Made by a program: the position numbers and the translations under genes. A stretch of 26,410 bases of DNA from IMG/VR virus record IMGVR_UViG_3300031999_007154, positions 1-26,410 of that record. One strand, written 5' to 3'. Numbering within the stretch: the first letter of the stretch is position 1; each line of letters begins with the position of its first letter. The notes under the pieces were generated by a model. That model did not search any database and was not told where the DNA came from. It saw nothing but the letters and a program-made list of their open reading frames with translations. The stretch comes from a virus. Shown here one piece after another: positions 7,203-13,858 of this stretch.

Positions 7203-8468
7203 TCAATGTTTGGTGAGGATTGCCCACTGATCCGTGATTGCCTTCTCGAACGCTCCTCGTTCCTGCCCACGCAGCATCTTCTGGCTTCTCGCTCTTGCCT
7301 TAAGCTCTTCGATGGGGAGATCGAGTGCTGTCTCGGCGGCGTCGCAGAAGCCTTTGACAATCTTTCCACACGCATCCCATCGCTCGCCTGTCTTGTCATC
7401 GGCCAATCCGCAGACGTTGGGCCCGGCAGCCCTAAGACTGTCAAGAAGACGCTTCATCAACCGGGCGTGGTACACTTCCGCCCACCATATGAAGTCCTTC
7501 TCTTCCAGCGGCCTCGCCAGGTTAAGAGTCGGAATATCTCTGAGCATCTGACCCCTCAACGCGACATCGAGCATGTCGTTCGTAAACTGGATAAGCGCCT
7601 CGACCGCGCGTGGGTCTGAAGCAGCGCCGGTCGGACAGGGAGCCTGACGCAGTCGAGAGCTCAGGGCGGTGTCGCTTGGCCCGCGCGCACCTTCGGGATG
7701 ACGCGATGGCTCCGCGGGCTGTCTCGCAGCAAACAGGTTAAACGCCCTCACAAAGTGGGCAACGGCTTCCTGGTCAACCCCTCTCCGATAGAACTCCTCA
7801 AACACTGCGAACACAGCCCGTGGAAAGAAGCGCACACCGTACAGGCTACAGGCCAAACTGTTCAGGTTCACGGCCGCCAGCAAGTCCGGAGAATCAAAGA
7901 GTGAGTGCTCCGTCAGTTCATGGCCCATGAAGACTGCCGCGTCAAGATCGCCCCGAAGGACCATCATTCGTCGCCTGTCGGCAAGCCCCGCTGGCAGATG
8001 GACGGCGCCCGTGATTGGGAAGTCTGAATGACCGTGATCTGGCTGTCTTGCACTGCAGAAAAAGTAGAAATCGGGGCACCAGTGGTGAAGGATGACTCTT
8101 GACAGATTGGTGGTCGTCAACTGGCCTTCGAGGACACCTATGCGAAACGGACCGTTCGGGCCCCTGAGCACTCCTGTGCGCCTAAACACATAGATATCAT
8201 CGCGCGTCTCAAAGGCCGGACCTATGACCCTGAGCCCCTCAGTCGCGACATGCAACGCGCAGTGCGCAACAGGCAGGACTAGAATGGGCACGACACCATC
8301 ACGGGCTCGGCTTCTCACAATGGCATATGCGGCCCCCTGGGAACCGGTCTTCTCAACATCGAGGTGCACCACATGCAGAGTCCAGCCCAATCCGGAGAGG
8401 TGGAAGTTCACACCTCCGTAGACCTCGTCCCACATTGGCGGTAGGAATAGACAGATGGTGGGATTCAT
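7203..8468 (-). CDS. Unknown two-part protein, N-terminal part faintly like a type-2 binding protein
   Basis: A 421-residue protein without signal peptide or membrane segment. The first 220 residues have a pattern reminiscent of type-2 periplasmic-binding folds: FRIGVLEGQLTTTNLSRVIL (the region where such proteins have a first ligand-binding loop) and RRMMVLRGDLDAAVFMGHEL further on. The match is weak, and a cytoplasmic sensor or small-molecule enzyme is as likely. A linker at about 250-285 is rich in Pro, Ser and Arg (see the repeat at 7617-7712). The C-terminal 135 residues are helical and charged, with WWAEVYHARLMKRLLDSLRA and KGFCDAAETALDLPIEELKA. I do not recognise the family. It starts three bases after the UbiU-like gene stops, behind a GAGG site, so it is tightly coupled to it. 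Confidence 0.75.
   Translation of the reverse strand: MNPTICLFLPPMWDEVYGGVNFHLSGLGWTLHVVHLDVEKTGSQGAAYAIVRSRARDGVVPILVLPVAHCALHVATEGLRVIGPAFETRDDIYVFRRTGVLRGPNGPFRIGVLEGQLTTTNLSRVILHHWCPDFYFFCSARQPDHGHSDFPITGAVHLPAGLADRRRMMVLRGDLDAAVFMGHELTEHSLFDSPDLLAAVNLNSLACSLYGVRFFPRAVFAVFEEFYRRGVDQEAVAHFVRAFNLFAARQPAEPSRHPEGARGPSDTALSSRLRQAPCPTGAASDPRAVEALIQFTNDMLDVALRGQMLRDIPTLNLARPLEEKDFIWWAEVYHARLMKRLLDSLRAAGPNVCGLADDKTGERWDACGKIVKGFCDAAETALDLPIEELKARARSQKMLRGQERGAFEKAITDQWAILTKH
7617..7712. repeat. Possible dispersed genomic repeat inserted in frame
   Basis: This stretch encodes the linker SRHPEGARGPSDTALSSRLR and the residues after it, inside the 421-residue unknown protein. The wording, built from CATCCCGAAGGTGCGCG and CAGGCTCCCTGTCCG-like segments on the minus strand, resembles short dispersed palindromic repeats found many times in some environmental genomes. 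It separates the two halves of the protein and does not look like a folded domain. Only one copy is in this window, so the call rests on resemblance. Confidence 0.3.
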
Positions 8469-8471
8469 CCC

Positions 8472-9365
8472 TCAGTCCTCTCTTGGCACTGCGCCAGCCA
8501 AGCAGGCGCGAATGGCAACGATGCTGTCACACAACGGCAGTATGAATCCCGCCCGGCCGTTGACTTTCAGGCCTTCGACGCCGGTCCGCATGATCTCAGA
8601 CAGGTTGACTCGGATCTGCTCGCCGGGAACCTGAAGAAGAAAAGGGCTGCGGTCGCCAGACCTGGACCATCGCACTCTGCAAGGATTGTGGAGGGTCGCG
8701 ACGCTTAGCGTCCCCACGGCGCCAGTAAGTGTAGGGAAGAACGACTGGCGTCGCTCCACGCAGTGAGCGCGGTCACGTGTCGCTGGCCCGCAGCAACCGT
8801 CGGCATGAATCCGCTGAGTGGAGAGAAAGCTGTTCATGTAGCATCTACCGTCAAGGTTCGCACACCAATTGCCAGCAACAAATGTCCTTATCCTTACCTG
8901 ACTGCCGCTGGACGAGACAAGCCGACGGATTTCATCCAGAGTCATCTGCCGGGCCGCAGTTACCTCGCGCGCGCCGATCTCGCCCAACAACCTCGCACCT
9001 CGGGCATTTGATGCACCAGCCCACACCGACGCGATAATCATGACGTCATACTTGCGGGAGACGGCGCTGATGACACCCAGGCTTGAGAGAATCAGGCCGT
9101 CTGGCGAGCATCGGACCACGTGATCCAGAAGGCCGAAGTACGCTTCGATCTGCGGTGTCGTCGGCAGCGTATTCGCGCAGAAGTAGGCGCGCACGCCATG
9201 CTGATGCGCATACTCGATGACGCGAGTGATTTCATCGCGAGGGAAGTTCGCGGCATGGTTTGCCCGGAGGTTGAATTGATCTGACCCGAAGTAGATGGCG
9301 TCGGCACCTGCTGCCACCACTGCCCGCAGCATCTCCCACGAACCTGCTGGCGCCATGATCTCCAT
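8472..9365 (-). CDS. UbiU-like U32 family iron-sulfur protein
   Basis: A 297-residue U32 protein beginning MEIMAPAGSWEMLRAVVAAG and continuing ADAIYFGSDQFNLRA, the classic U32 N-terminal segment. Candidate [4Fe-4S] ligands are C168 and C175 (in GNWCANLDGRCYMNSF), C191 or C192 (GCCGPA) and C229 (NPCRV). In E. coli UbiU they are C169, C176, C193 and C232, almost the same spacing. UbiU forms a heterodimer with UbiV; a UbiV-like protein is encoded at 4805-5734. The protein lacks the extra C-terminal domain of larger U32 proteins such as RlhA or TrhP. ATG at 9365 is chosen because GAGGA lies nine bases upstream; a GTG at 9371 is too close to that site. An oxygen-independent hydroxylase role on an unknown substrate is inferred. 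Confidence 0.85.
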   Translation of the reverse strand: MEIMAPAGSWEMLRAVVAAGADAIYFGSDQFNLRANHAANFPRDEITRVIEYAHQHGVRAYFCANTLPTTPQIEAYFGLLDHVVRCSPDGLILSSLGVISAVSRKYDVMIIASVWAGASNARGARLLGEIGAREVTAARQMTLDEIRRLVSSSGSQVRIRTFVAGNWCANLDGRCYMNSFLSTQRIHADGCCGPATRDRAHCVERRQSFFPTLTGAVGTLSVATLHNPCRVRWSRSGDRSPFLLQVPGEQIRVNLSEIMRTGVEGLKVNGRAGFILPLCDSIVAIRACLAGAVPRED

Positions 9366-9446
9366 AGTCACCTGTCCTCGCTGACCCGCCGCTCGCGGCG
9401 CCCAGCCACGCGATTAGCCAAGTTCCACCGGAAAAGCCTAGGGCGC

Positions 9447-10112
9447 CTAGCCCCCCGATTTGTGTTCCGACCAACGAGTCTGGACCGACACGAGTTGCTC
9501 CGCCAGATCGCGGAGAGACGTCACGTCGCAGTATTTTGCATCCAGATCGGACAGGCTTGCATCGTGTGCGCCTTGCAGTCTGTCCCCAACACAGTCCCGG
9601 ACCACGACGGTGCGGAAGCCGTGCTGCACAGCGTCTACGGCGGTTGCACGAACGCAACCACTAGTTGTGCACCCCGCGATGATCACCGTATCCACCTGTT
9701 GAGCTCGGAGCACCGAGGCGACGATGGTTCCGAAGAAGGCCGAGGCGTATCTCTTCGTCACCAGCAGCTCATGGGAGCGCCTACCAAGAGCAGGCAGTAG
9801 CTCAACGCATCGCCTTCCAACTCTCAACTCGCGGAGAGAAGGCATCTTCGCCAACCACACTCCTGCTTCTGCCTCGGGGTCATCGTACGCCGTGGTGGTG
9901 AATAGTATCGAAAGGTGCATCTCGCGCGCGATACGGAGTAGCCGGGAAGTATTGCGGCAGACCTCTCGGAGATCAAAGCCGAAAGGCTTCTTCGGATCGG
10001 CAAATGCCCTGATCATGTCCACCACCAGCACTGCTGGCCGAGTGCCCAACTCGATCCTGCCGCCAAACACTGCAGATGAGTACGTCTCATGCTTTGGCCG
10101 CGTGATGCTCAC
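9447..10112 (-). CDS. Cysteine hydrolase, N-carbamoylsarcosine amidase/isochorismatase-like
   Basis: A 221-residue isochorismatase-superfamily enzyme. The D-K-C triad is visible: D32 in AVLVVDMIRAF, K120 in LLVTKRYASAF and the nucleophile C153 in AGCTTSGCVRATAVDA. The TTSGCVRATAVDA and VRDCVGDR segments are especially close to N-carbamoylsarcosine amidohydrolases, which release ammonia and CO2 from N-carbamoyl amino acids. The start is a GTG that overlaps the stop of the hydantoinase gene as GTGA, with AGGGA just upstream, so the two are translationally coupled. Coupling fits a two-step route in which the hydantoinase opens a cyclic ureide and this enzyme removes the carbamoyl group. The true substrate could be N-carbamoylsarcosine, N-carbamoyl-beta-alanine, another N-carbamoyl amino acid or a ureidoacrylate. 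Confidence 0.88.
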   Translation of the reverse strand: MSITRPKHETYSSAVFGGRIELGTRPAVLVVDMIRAFADPKKPFGFDLREVCRNTSRLLRIAREMHLSILFTTTAYDDPEAEAGVWLAKMPSLRELRVGRRCVELLPALGRRSHELLVTKRYASAFFGTIVASVLRAQQVDTVIIAGCTTSGCVRATAVDAVQHGFRTVVVRDCVGDRLQGAHDASLSDLDAKYCDVTSLRDLAEQLVSVQTRWSEHKSGG

Positions 10113-11518
10113 GGGGTCCCTATCGGAAGACCGAAGGCCGGGAGGGATCGTCTGAGGAACGTCCCGTACCCCTTTCGTCCACAGAAGGTCCCATTCCTTA
10201 CGAGCGTCTGCCCTCGGAGCAGCGTGACCTCCGGCCACCCGCAAAGCTCCATGCCCTCGTACACGACATGGTCAACGTTCATGTGAAGCCCGCCAGCCCT
10301 GACCGTTTTCTTCACCTTAGGGTCGATCACCACCAGGTCCGCGTCGCTTCCCGGGAGGATCGCCCCTTTCCTGGGATAGAGCCCGAACAGGCGCGCCGGC
10401 CCAGAACTCATCCGAGAGACAAGGTTCTCCAGAGTGATACGCTTCCCAAGGACACCGCATGTATACAGAAGAGGCAAACTAAGTTCAATCCCCGCCAAGC
10501 CGTTTGGCACTTCTGCAAAGCTCTTGGCTTGCGCTTTCTGATCGGAGTTCAATGGGGCATGATCTGTGGCTACCACCGAGATTGTTCCGTCGGCCAGGCC
10601 TTCCCACAGCGCATCCTGTTCATGCTTCGGCCGCAGGGGCGGGCTAACTATGAAGCGCGCCCCGTCCGGCCCTGCGTATACCTCACTGTCCAGCAAGAGG
10701 TAATGCGGACAGGTTTCTGCGAACACGCGCTGGCCCGCGCTTCTTGCGGTACGGATTTCGCGAGCCCCTCCGGCCGTGGACATGTGGAACACGTAGAGCG
10801 CGCAGCCTACACTCCCGGCCAAGAAGGTAGCCCTTCGTATCGCCTCAACCTCAACGAAACTCGGCTTTGACTTGGGGAATGACTCTGGGCCTATGGCTCC
10901 GCCACGACAGAGGGAGGTCGTCAAGTGCTCAGCAATTGCGTCGTTCTCTGCGTGGACACCCGCTAGAGCGCCTGTCTCGCAAGCGGCTTCCATTACGCTC
11001 AGAAGGTGGCCATCATCTATCATGAGGCCGTGACGCCCGTAGGTCATGAATAGTTTGAAGGACGTGAGCCCCGCGTCAACTGCTTCTCTAACAGCCCTCG
11101 CGATACGTGGAGTTGACGGCAGTATGCACGGGTGAAAACCGAAATCCACTACGCAGGAGCCATCCGCGAGCCGCATCTCTTTGTCTATCGCGGCGGCAAG
11201 TTCTTCACCGGGCCCGGGGAAAACGAAATCAATGATGGTCGTTGTCCCATTGAAGGCGGCAGCGACTGACCCGGTGTAGTAATCATCCCGGTATGCAACT
11301 CCCCCGAAGTGTATCTGCAGATGGGTGTGCGCGTCAACCAGACCGGGAAGAACGAACTTCCCTTGTGCGTCAATCACTCGCTTTGCTGGGGGGGCCGTTC
11401 CTGGCAAGAACAAGCCCGCAACACGACCGTCTCGGATGGCGATGTCACAGCAAGTCCTGCCGCTTTCCGTGACGACCGTTCCGCCCTCGACGATGATGTC
11501 GACCTCACTACCCACCAT
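10109..11518 (-). CDS. D-hydantoinase / dihydropyrimidinase-type amidohydrolase
   Basis: A 469-residue cytoplasmic metalloenzyme of the cyclic-amidohydrolase group (D-hydantoinase, dihydropyrimidinase, allantoinase). All expected ligands of the two-metal site are present: H64 and H66 in VDAHTHLQ, the Lys to be carboxylated K155 in FKLFMTYG, H189 in GVHAEN, H245 in FHMSTAG and D319 in ATDHAPLN. The FKLFMTYG segment with a Tyr is more like hydantoinase/dihydropyrimidinase than dihydroorotase or allantoinase. It should open a hydantoin or dihydropyrimidine ring to an N-carbamoyl amino acid. First gene of the operon, starting at ATG 11518 with GGGGA five bases upstream and about 36 bases from the predicted transcription start. 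Confidence 0.92.
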   Translation of the reverse strand: MVGSEVDIIVEGGTVVTESGRTCCDIAIRDGRVAGLFLPGTAPPAKRVIDAQGKFVLPGLVDAHTHLQIHFGGVAYRDDYYTGSVAAAFNGTTTIIDFVFPGPGEELAAAIDKEMRLADGSCVVDFGFHPCILPSTPRIARAVREAVDAGLTSFKLFMTYGRHGLMIDDGHLLSVMEAACETGALAGVHAENDAIAEHLTTSLCRGGAIGPESFPKSKPSFVEVEAIRRATFLAGSVGCALYVFHMSTAGGAREIRTARSAGQRVFAETCPHYLLLDSEVYAGPDGARFIVSPPLRPKHEQDALWEGLADGTISVVATDHAPLNSDQKAQAKSFAEVPNGLAGIELSLPLLYTCGVLGKRITLENLVSRMSSGPARLFGLYPRKGAILPGSDADLVVIDPKVKKTVRAGGLHMNVDHVVYEGMELCGWPEVTLLRGQTLVRNGTFCGRKGYGTFLRRSLPAFGLPIGTP

Positions 11519-11553
11519 TTGTTCCCCACAAGGCCGCGAGAGAAAGAGGATGC

Positions 11554-11589
11554 GTTCGATAGGCTACTACTGCACAAGGGACTCGTCAA
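11554..11589 (-). promoter_or_regulatory. Predicted promoter of the nine-gene operon
   Basis: On the minus strand a -35-like TTGACG (11589-11584) is followed after exactly 17 bases by TAGCCT (11566-11561). The -35 box matches five of six consensus bases, the -10 only three, as is common in activator-dependent promoters. Transcription would start near 11554, leaving a short leader of roughly 36 bases before the hydantoinase ATG. No other promoter is evident inside the operon, whose genes are mostly overlapping or within 25 bases of each other; the largest gap is 81 bases after the carbamoyl hydrolase. Confidence 0.5.
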
Positions 11590-11634
11590 GGACTTCTTTC
11601 TATCCAGGACTTCTTTCTATCCTTCTTTCTATCC
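11589..11634 (-). promoter_or_regulatory. Three tandem operator-like repeats abutting the -35 box
   Basis: Read on the minus strand, GGATAGAAAGAA occurs three times in a row. Copies two and three extend to a perfect 17-base direct repeat, GGATAGAAAGAAGTCCT, at 11622-11606 and 11605-11589; the first copy at 11634-11623 is 12 bases long. The last copy overlaps the TTGACG -35 box by one base. Direct repeats directly upstream of a weak promoter are the usual geometry for a transcription activator. No regulator gene is present in the operon, so it would be encoded elsewhere. Replication slippage is the alternative explanation. Confidence 0.5.
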
Positions 11635-11799
11635 AGCCAGGCACAGACCCCGCGACACGGCTTGTCCGCGGCGTGAACGGCCCTCAGAGTCGGCTAAGCG
11701 GAGCAGACCCTCGGAACCGGCACAGAAGCCAGTGCAAATCGGGCACTTGCACGTCCGGTGTGAGCCGAAGTCTGCTGGATTCGCTCGCTGAGCGTCCTT

Positions 11800-11998
11800 T
11801 CACCGCGAGAGGTCGCCGATCCGGTTGGTCAGACTGCCGGAGATCTCCCAGGTTATCATCCGCCCGCCGCAATGGCGGCACTCGCGGCGGCGCCGGATGC
11901 GGCCGCCCCAGGCGGGGCGGGCGTAGATGACGCGGAAATGCCTGCAGCCGCGGTGGCGGCAGCGAGGCCCGACAGGCCGGACAGACGCCCAGGCACAT
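11800..11998 (-). pseudogene. Frameshifted zinc-ribbon gene remnant (paralog of the gene after the terminase)
   Basis: Translated in one frame to a TGA at 11800, this reads RCRHRGCRHFRVIYARPAWG, then GRIRRRRECRHCGGRMITWE. It aligns with the zinc ribbon at 14995-15213 (VCRKCGCGHFYTIYTRAKPG, LKECRHCGHRMTT). That frame has an upstream stop and no start codon. The only nearby ATG, at 11998, is in another frame and reads MCLGVCPACRAS, itself a CxxC half-site. One frameshift near 11965 would join them. I take it as a decayed gene, but programmed frameshifting cannot be excluded. It marks the phage-side edge of the island; 11635-11799 shows no gene. Confidence 0.45.
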
Positions 11999-12025
11999 AT
12001 GGCCTGGGCGTCTTGGGAGGTACGG

Positions 12026-12898
12026 CTACTGGCGGACGGCGGCGGTCAGTTCGAAGTACCCCCGCAGGCTGACAGCCTTGCCGCCCTTCGTTTCCTTGAC
12101 CTGGGCGCGGCGGAACCGGGCCTTCGCGCCCTTGGCGGCGCACTCGCGGATGATTGCGGCGTAAAGCGTGGCGGCAGGCGTCGCGCCCTTGGTCTGCCAG
12201 TAGCCCTTCGCCAGGGCTTCCTTGACGATGTCCTGGCAGCCCATCGGCTTGCCCGCCTCCTGGAGGACGCGGACGGCCGCATCGAGGACCCCGCCCTTAC
12301 GCTCGCCCTTGGGCTTGGCGGCCTTGGCCTTCTTCGCCTTGCGGCCTTCCTCGGCGGCCTTGACGGCGGCGTCGAGTTCCGGGTCGGGCTTGCCGGCCTT
12401 GTCGGCGATCTCCTTCCGCCAGGCGGCGACCTTAGCGGCCTTCTCCGTCTTGGCGACGTCCTTCTGCGCCCGGTAGTGGGCCTCCAGGGGGTTGGTGGCT
12501 TCGCCCCCGGCGGCCACGGGCGCGGTCTTGGCATCCTTGGCCACTTCGGCCGCCGGTTTGGCCCCCACGGCAACGTGGGCCGCCGGGGCGGCCTTGCGGC
12601 CGGCCTCGGCCCGCAGCCGCTGGGCGGACTTGATGCGGACCGCCTTCTTCGTGGCCAGGTTCGTCGCGTCCCAACCGCCGTGGGGGTTCTCGCGGTCGAT
12701 GCGGACATGGGGGAGTTTGTCCGACACGCGGGCGATGTACTCGCCACCCAGTTTCACGTCGTGCTTCTTCATGACTCGACTCCTTCTCTGGTGCTGCGGT
12801 TCTGTTCGTGCGGCCGCTTGCCGGATGGCATCGTGCTTCGCCGCGATCCTCGCGGCGCGACGTGCGGCCCGCTCTTGTCTCTGCTTCAGCGTCAACAT
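12026..12898 (-). CDS. HARE-HTH domain protein
   Basis: A 290-residue, strongly basic protein in three parts. Residues 1-42 are Arg/Ala-rich. Residues 43-100 form a small domain (KKHDVKLGGEYIARVSDKLP and WDATNLATKKAVRIKSAQRL). A long Ala/Lys linker follows, then a C-terminal HARE-HTH winged helix at about 203-285 (GVLDAAVRVLQEAGKPMGCQ, KGYWQTKGATPAATLYAAII, GYFEL). HARE-HTH domains occur in restriction enzymes, RNA polymerase delta and chromatin proteins and are thought to sense DNA or modified bases. ATG 12898 has a perfect AGGAGGT. An in-frame ATG at 12772 has AAGGAG eight bases upstream, so a shorter second product is possible. Its association with a phage that carries DNA-modification genes is noteworthy. 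Confidence 0.8.
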   Translation of the reverse strand: MLTLKQRQERAARRAARIAAKHDAIRQAAARTEPQHQRRSRVMKKHDVKLGGEYIARVSDKLPHVRIDRENPHGGWDATNLATKKAVRIKSAQRLRAEAGRKAAPAAHVAVGAKPAAEVAKDAKTAPVAAGGEATNPLEAHYRAQKDVAKTEKAAKVAAWRKEIADKAGKPDPELDAAVKAAEEGRKAKKAKAAKPKGERKGGVLDAAVRVLQEAGKPMGCQDIVKEALAKGYWQTKGATPAATLYAAIIRECAAKGAKARFRRAQVKETKGGKAVSLRGYFELTAAVRQ

Positions 12899-12907
12899 GG
12901 CGACCTC

Positions 12908-13255
12908 CTACTTGCTCGGCGGCCGATACCGCATGCCGCACGTGCTGCACTTCACCTTGCCGTTATCCTGCCAGACCAGGTTGTCCACGTTTCGCTCGCG
13001 GCACTTCGGGCAGGCGTCGGCCTCGGCCACCAGTTCGTCCGCTTGGGCATTGATGGCGTCGCGGACGTAGTCCACATCGATGGACTCGGGGTCGTCCAGG
13101 CCCGCCGCCATGTCCTGGATGACGCCTTCTAGGCCGTCGAGGTCGCGGCCGATGGCCCGCTCGACCTCGCGGCATTTCTCCCAGACCTCGTGCAGGGCGG
13201 CGACGGCGGCCCGCATGGTCGGGAGGATCGTCTCGGCTTGCTTCGTGGTGATCAC
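12908..13255 (-). CDS. Small protein with C-terminal zinc ribbon
   Basis: A 115-residue protein with a helical N-terminal two thirds (TMRAAVAALHEVWEKCREVE, then an acidic stretch with DDPESIDVDYVRDAINAQAD) and a C-terminal zinc ribbon: CPKC near residue 83 and CSTCGMRY near residue 103. The function is unknown. It starts at GTG 13255 behind a near-perfect AAAGGAGGAG and ends nine bases before the HARE-HTH gene, so the two are probably co-expressed. Confidence 0.75.
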   Translation of the reverse strand: MITTKQAETILPTMRAAVAALHEVWEKCREVERAIGRDLDGLEGVIQDMAAGLDDPESIDVDYVRDAINAQADELVAEADACPKCRERNVDNLVWQDNGKVKCSTCGMRYRPPSK

Positions 13256-13279
13256 AGATCTCCTCCTTTCTGTTTGGCG

Positions 13280-13756
13280 CTACAGCGAGCGCTCGATGTC
13301 CGCAATCTCGACACCTCGCAGGGCGGCCAGGACCTCCAGGAGGCCGCTGCGAACGCGGTACAGGTCGCCTGTCCGAGACCAGTCCTTGGGCTCGGCCTTG
13401 GCCTGCTTGGCGTGCTTCGCCAGTGCCTGCCCGAGCCAGTCCAGCAGGCGGTCGATGTCGCGCCGGCGCTCGGCGTACATCTCGGCGGCCGTCTGCCCGT
13501 CCTTCGTCGGCGCGGCTACGCCCGTCTCAAGGAACGCCAAGAACGCCTCGCGCGTCATCGGCTCGTGGGCCTGGACGCTGCCGGGCCGCTCGACGCACCA
13601 CAGGCGGGCGTCTTCGGGGTCCACGCTCACCTTCACGCGGCCCTGCGCCAGGCGGTTCGCCTCACGGACCGTCAGCGGCCACCAGGCCTCGTGCTGGGCC
13701 TTCTGGGCGGCCGAGAGGTCGATGTACCCGTCCGTCTTCTTCGCCTTCTTCGCCAT
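13280..13756 (-). CDS. Phage protein of unknown function
   Basis: A 158-residue soluble protein starting MAKKAKKTDGYIDLSAAQKA. It contains WWPLTVREANRLAQGRVKVS, SVDPEDARLWCVERPGSVQA and a helical C-terminus with RRDIDRLLDWLGQALAKHAK. No known motif is seen. The start at 13756 is fixed by AAAGGAG; the frame extends 24 codons further upstream, through the conserved leader repeat at 13799-13856, but without a ribosome site. Confidence 0.7.
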   Translation of the reverse strand: MAKKAKKTDGYIDLSAAQKAQHEAWWPLTVREANRLAQGRVKVSVDPEDARLWCVERPGSVQAHEPMTREAFLAFLETGVAAPTKDGQTAAEMYAERRRDIDRLLDWLGQALAKHAKQAKAEPKDWSRTGDLYRVRSGLLEVLAALRGVEIADIERSL

Positions 13757-13798
13757 CGCGTTCTCCTTTCTTGGTTTACATGCCCATGCGTCTATGCT

Positions 13799-13856
13799 GA
13801 TCAGGGCATGCAATTCGCCCCGATGCAAGGCGGATTCCGGAATATTCCGGCAACCG
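13799..13856 (-). repeat. Leader repeat, copy 1
   Basis: This segment begins GATCAGGGCATG and continues with CGCCCC, GCAAGGCG and a later GCAAC. It recurs in the same order at 14904-14956. Each copy lies about 40-100 bases upstream of a good start codon (13756 and 14863) in otherwise tightly packed phage DNA. This copy also holds the palindrome ATTCCGGAAT (13834-13843). It is a promoter, operator or leader peptide, or a duplicated remnant; the sequence does not decide. Confidence 0.5.
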
Positions 13857-13858
13857 CC

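Noticed and set aside
4805-9365. True ubiquinone biosynthesis genes ubiU and ubiV
   Set aside because: No ubiT or other quinone gene is near, the two genes are not adjacent, and they sit in a transporter-hydrolase operon; the cluster pattern supports the family only.
10109-11518. Dihydroorotase or allantoinase instead of hydantoinase
   Set aside because: The FKLFMTYG segment and the coupled carbamoyl-hydrolase gene favour hydantoinase/dihydropyrimidinase, though substrate assignment stays open.
11927-13132. Long plus-strand ORF of 401 codons opposite the HARE-HTH and zinc-ribbon genes
   Set aside because: The minus-strand genes have strong Shine-Dalgarno sites and recognisable domains; the plus frame is Gly/Leu/Arg-rich, typical of antisense frames in high-GC DNA.
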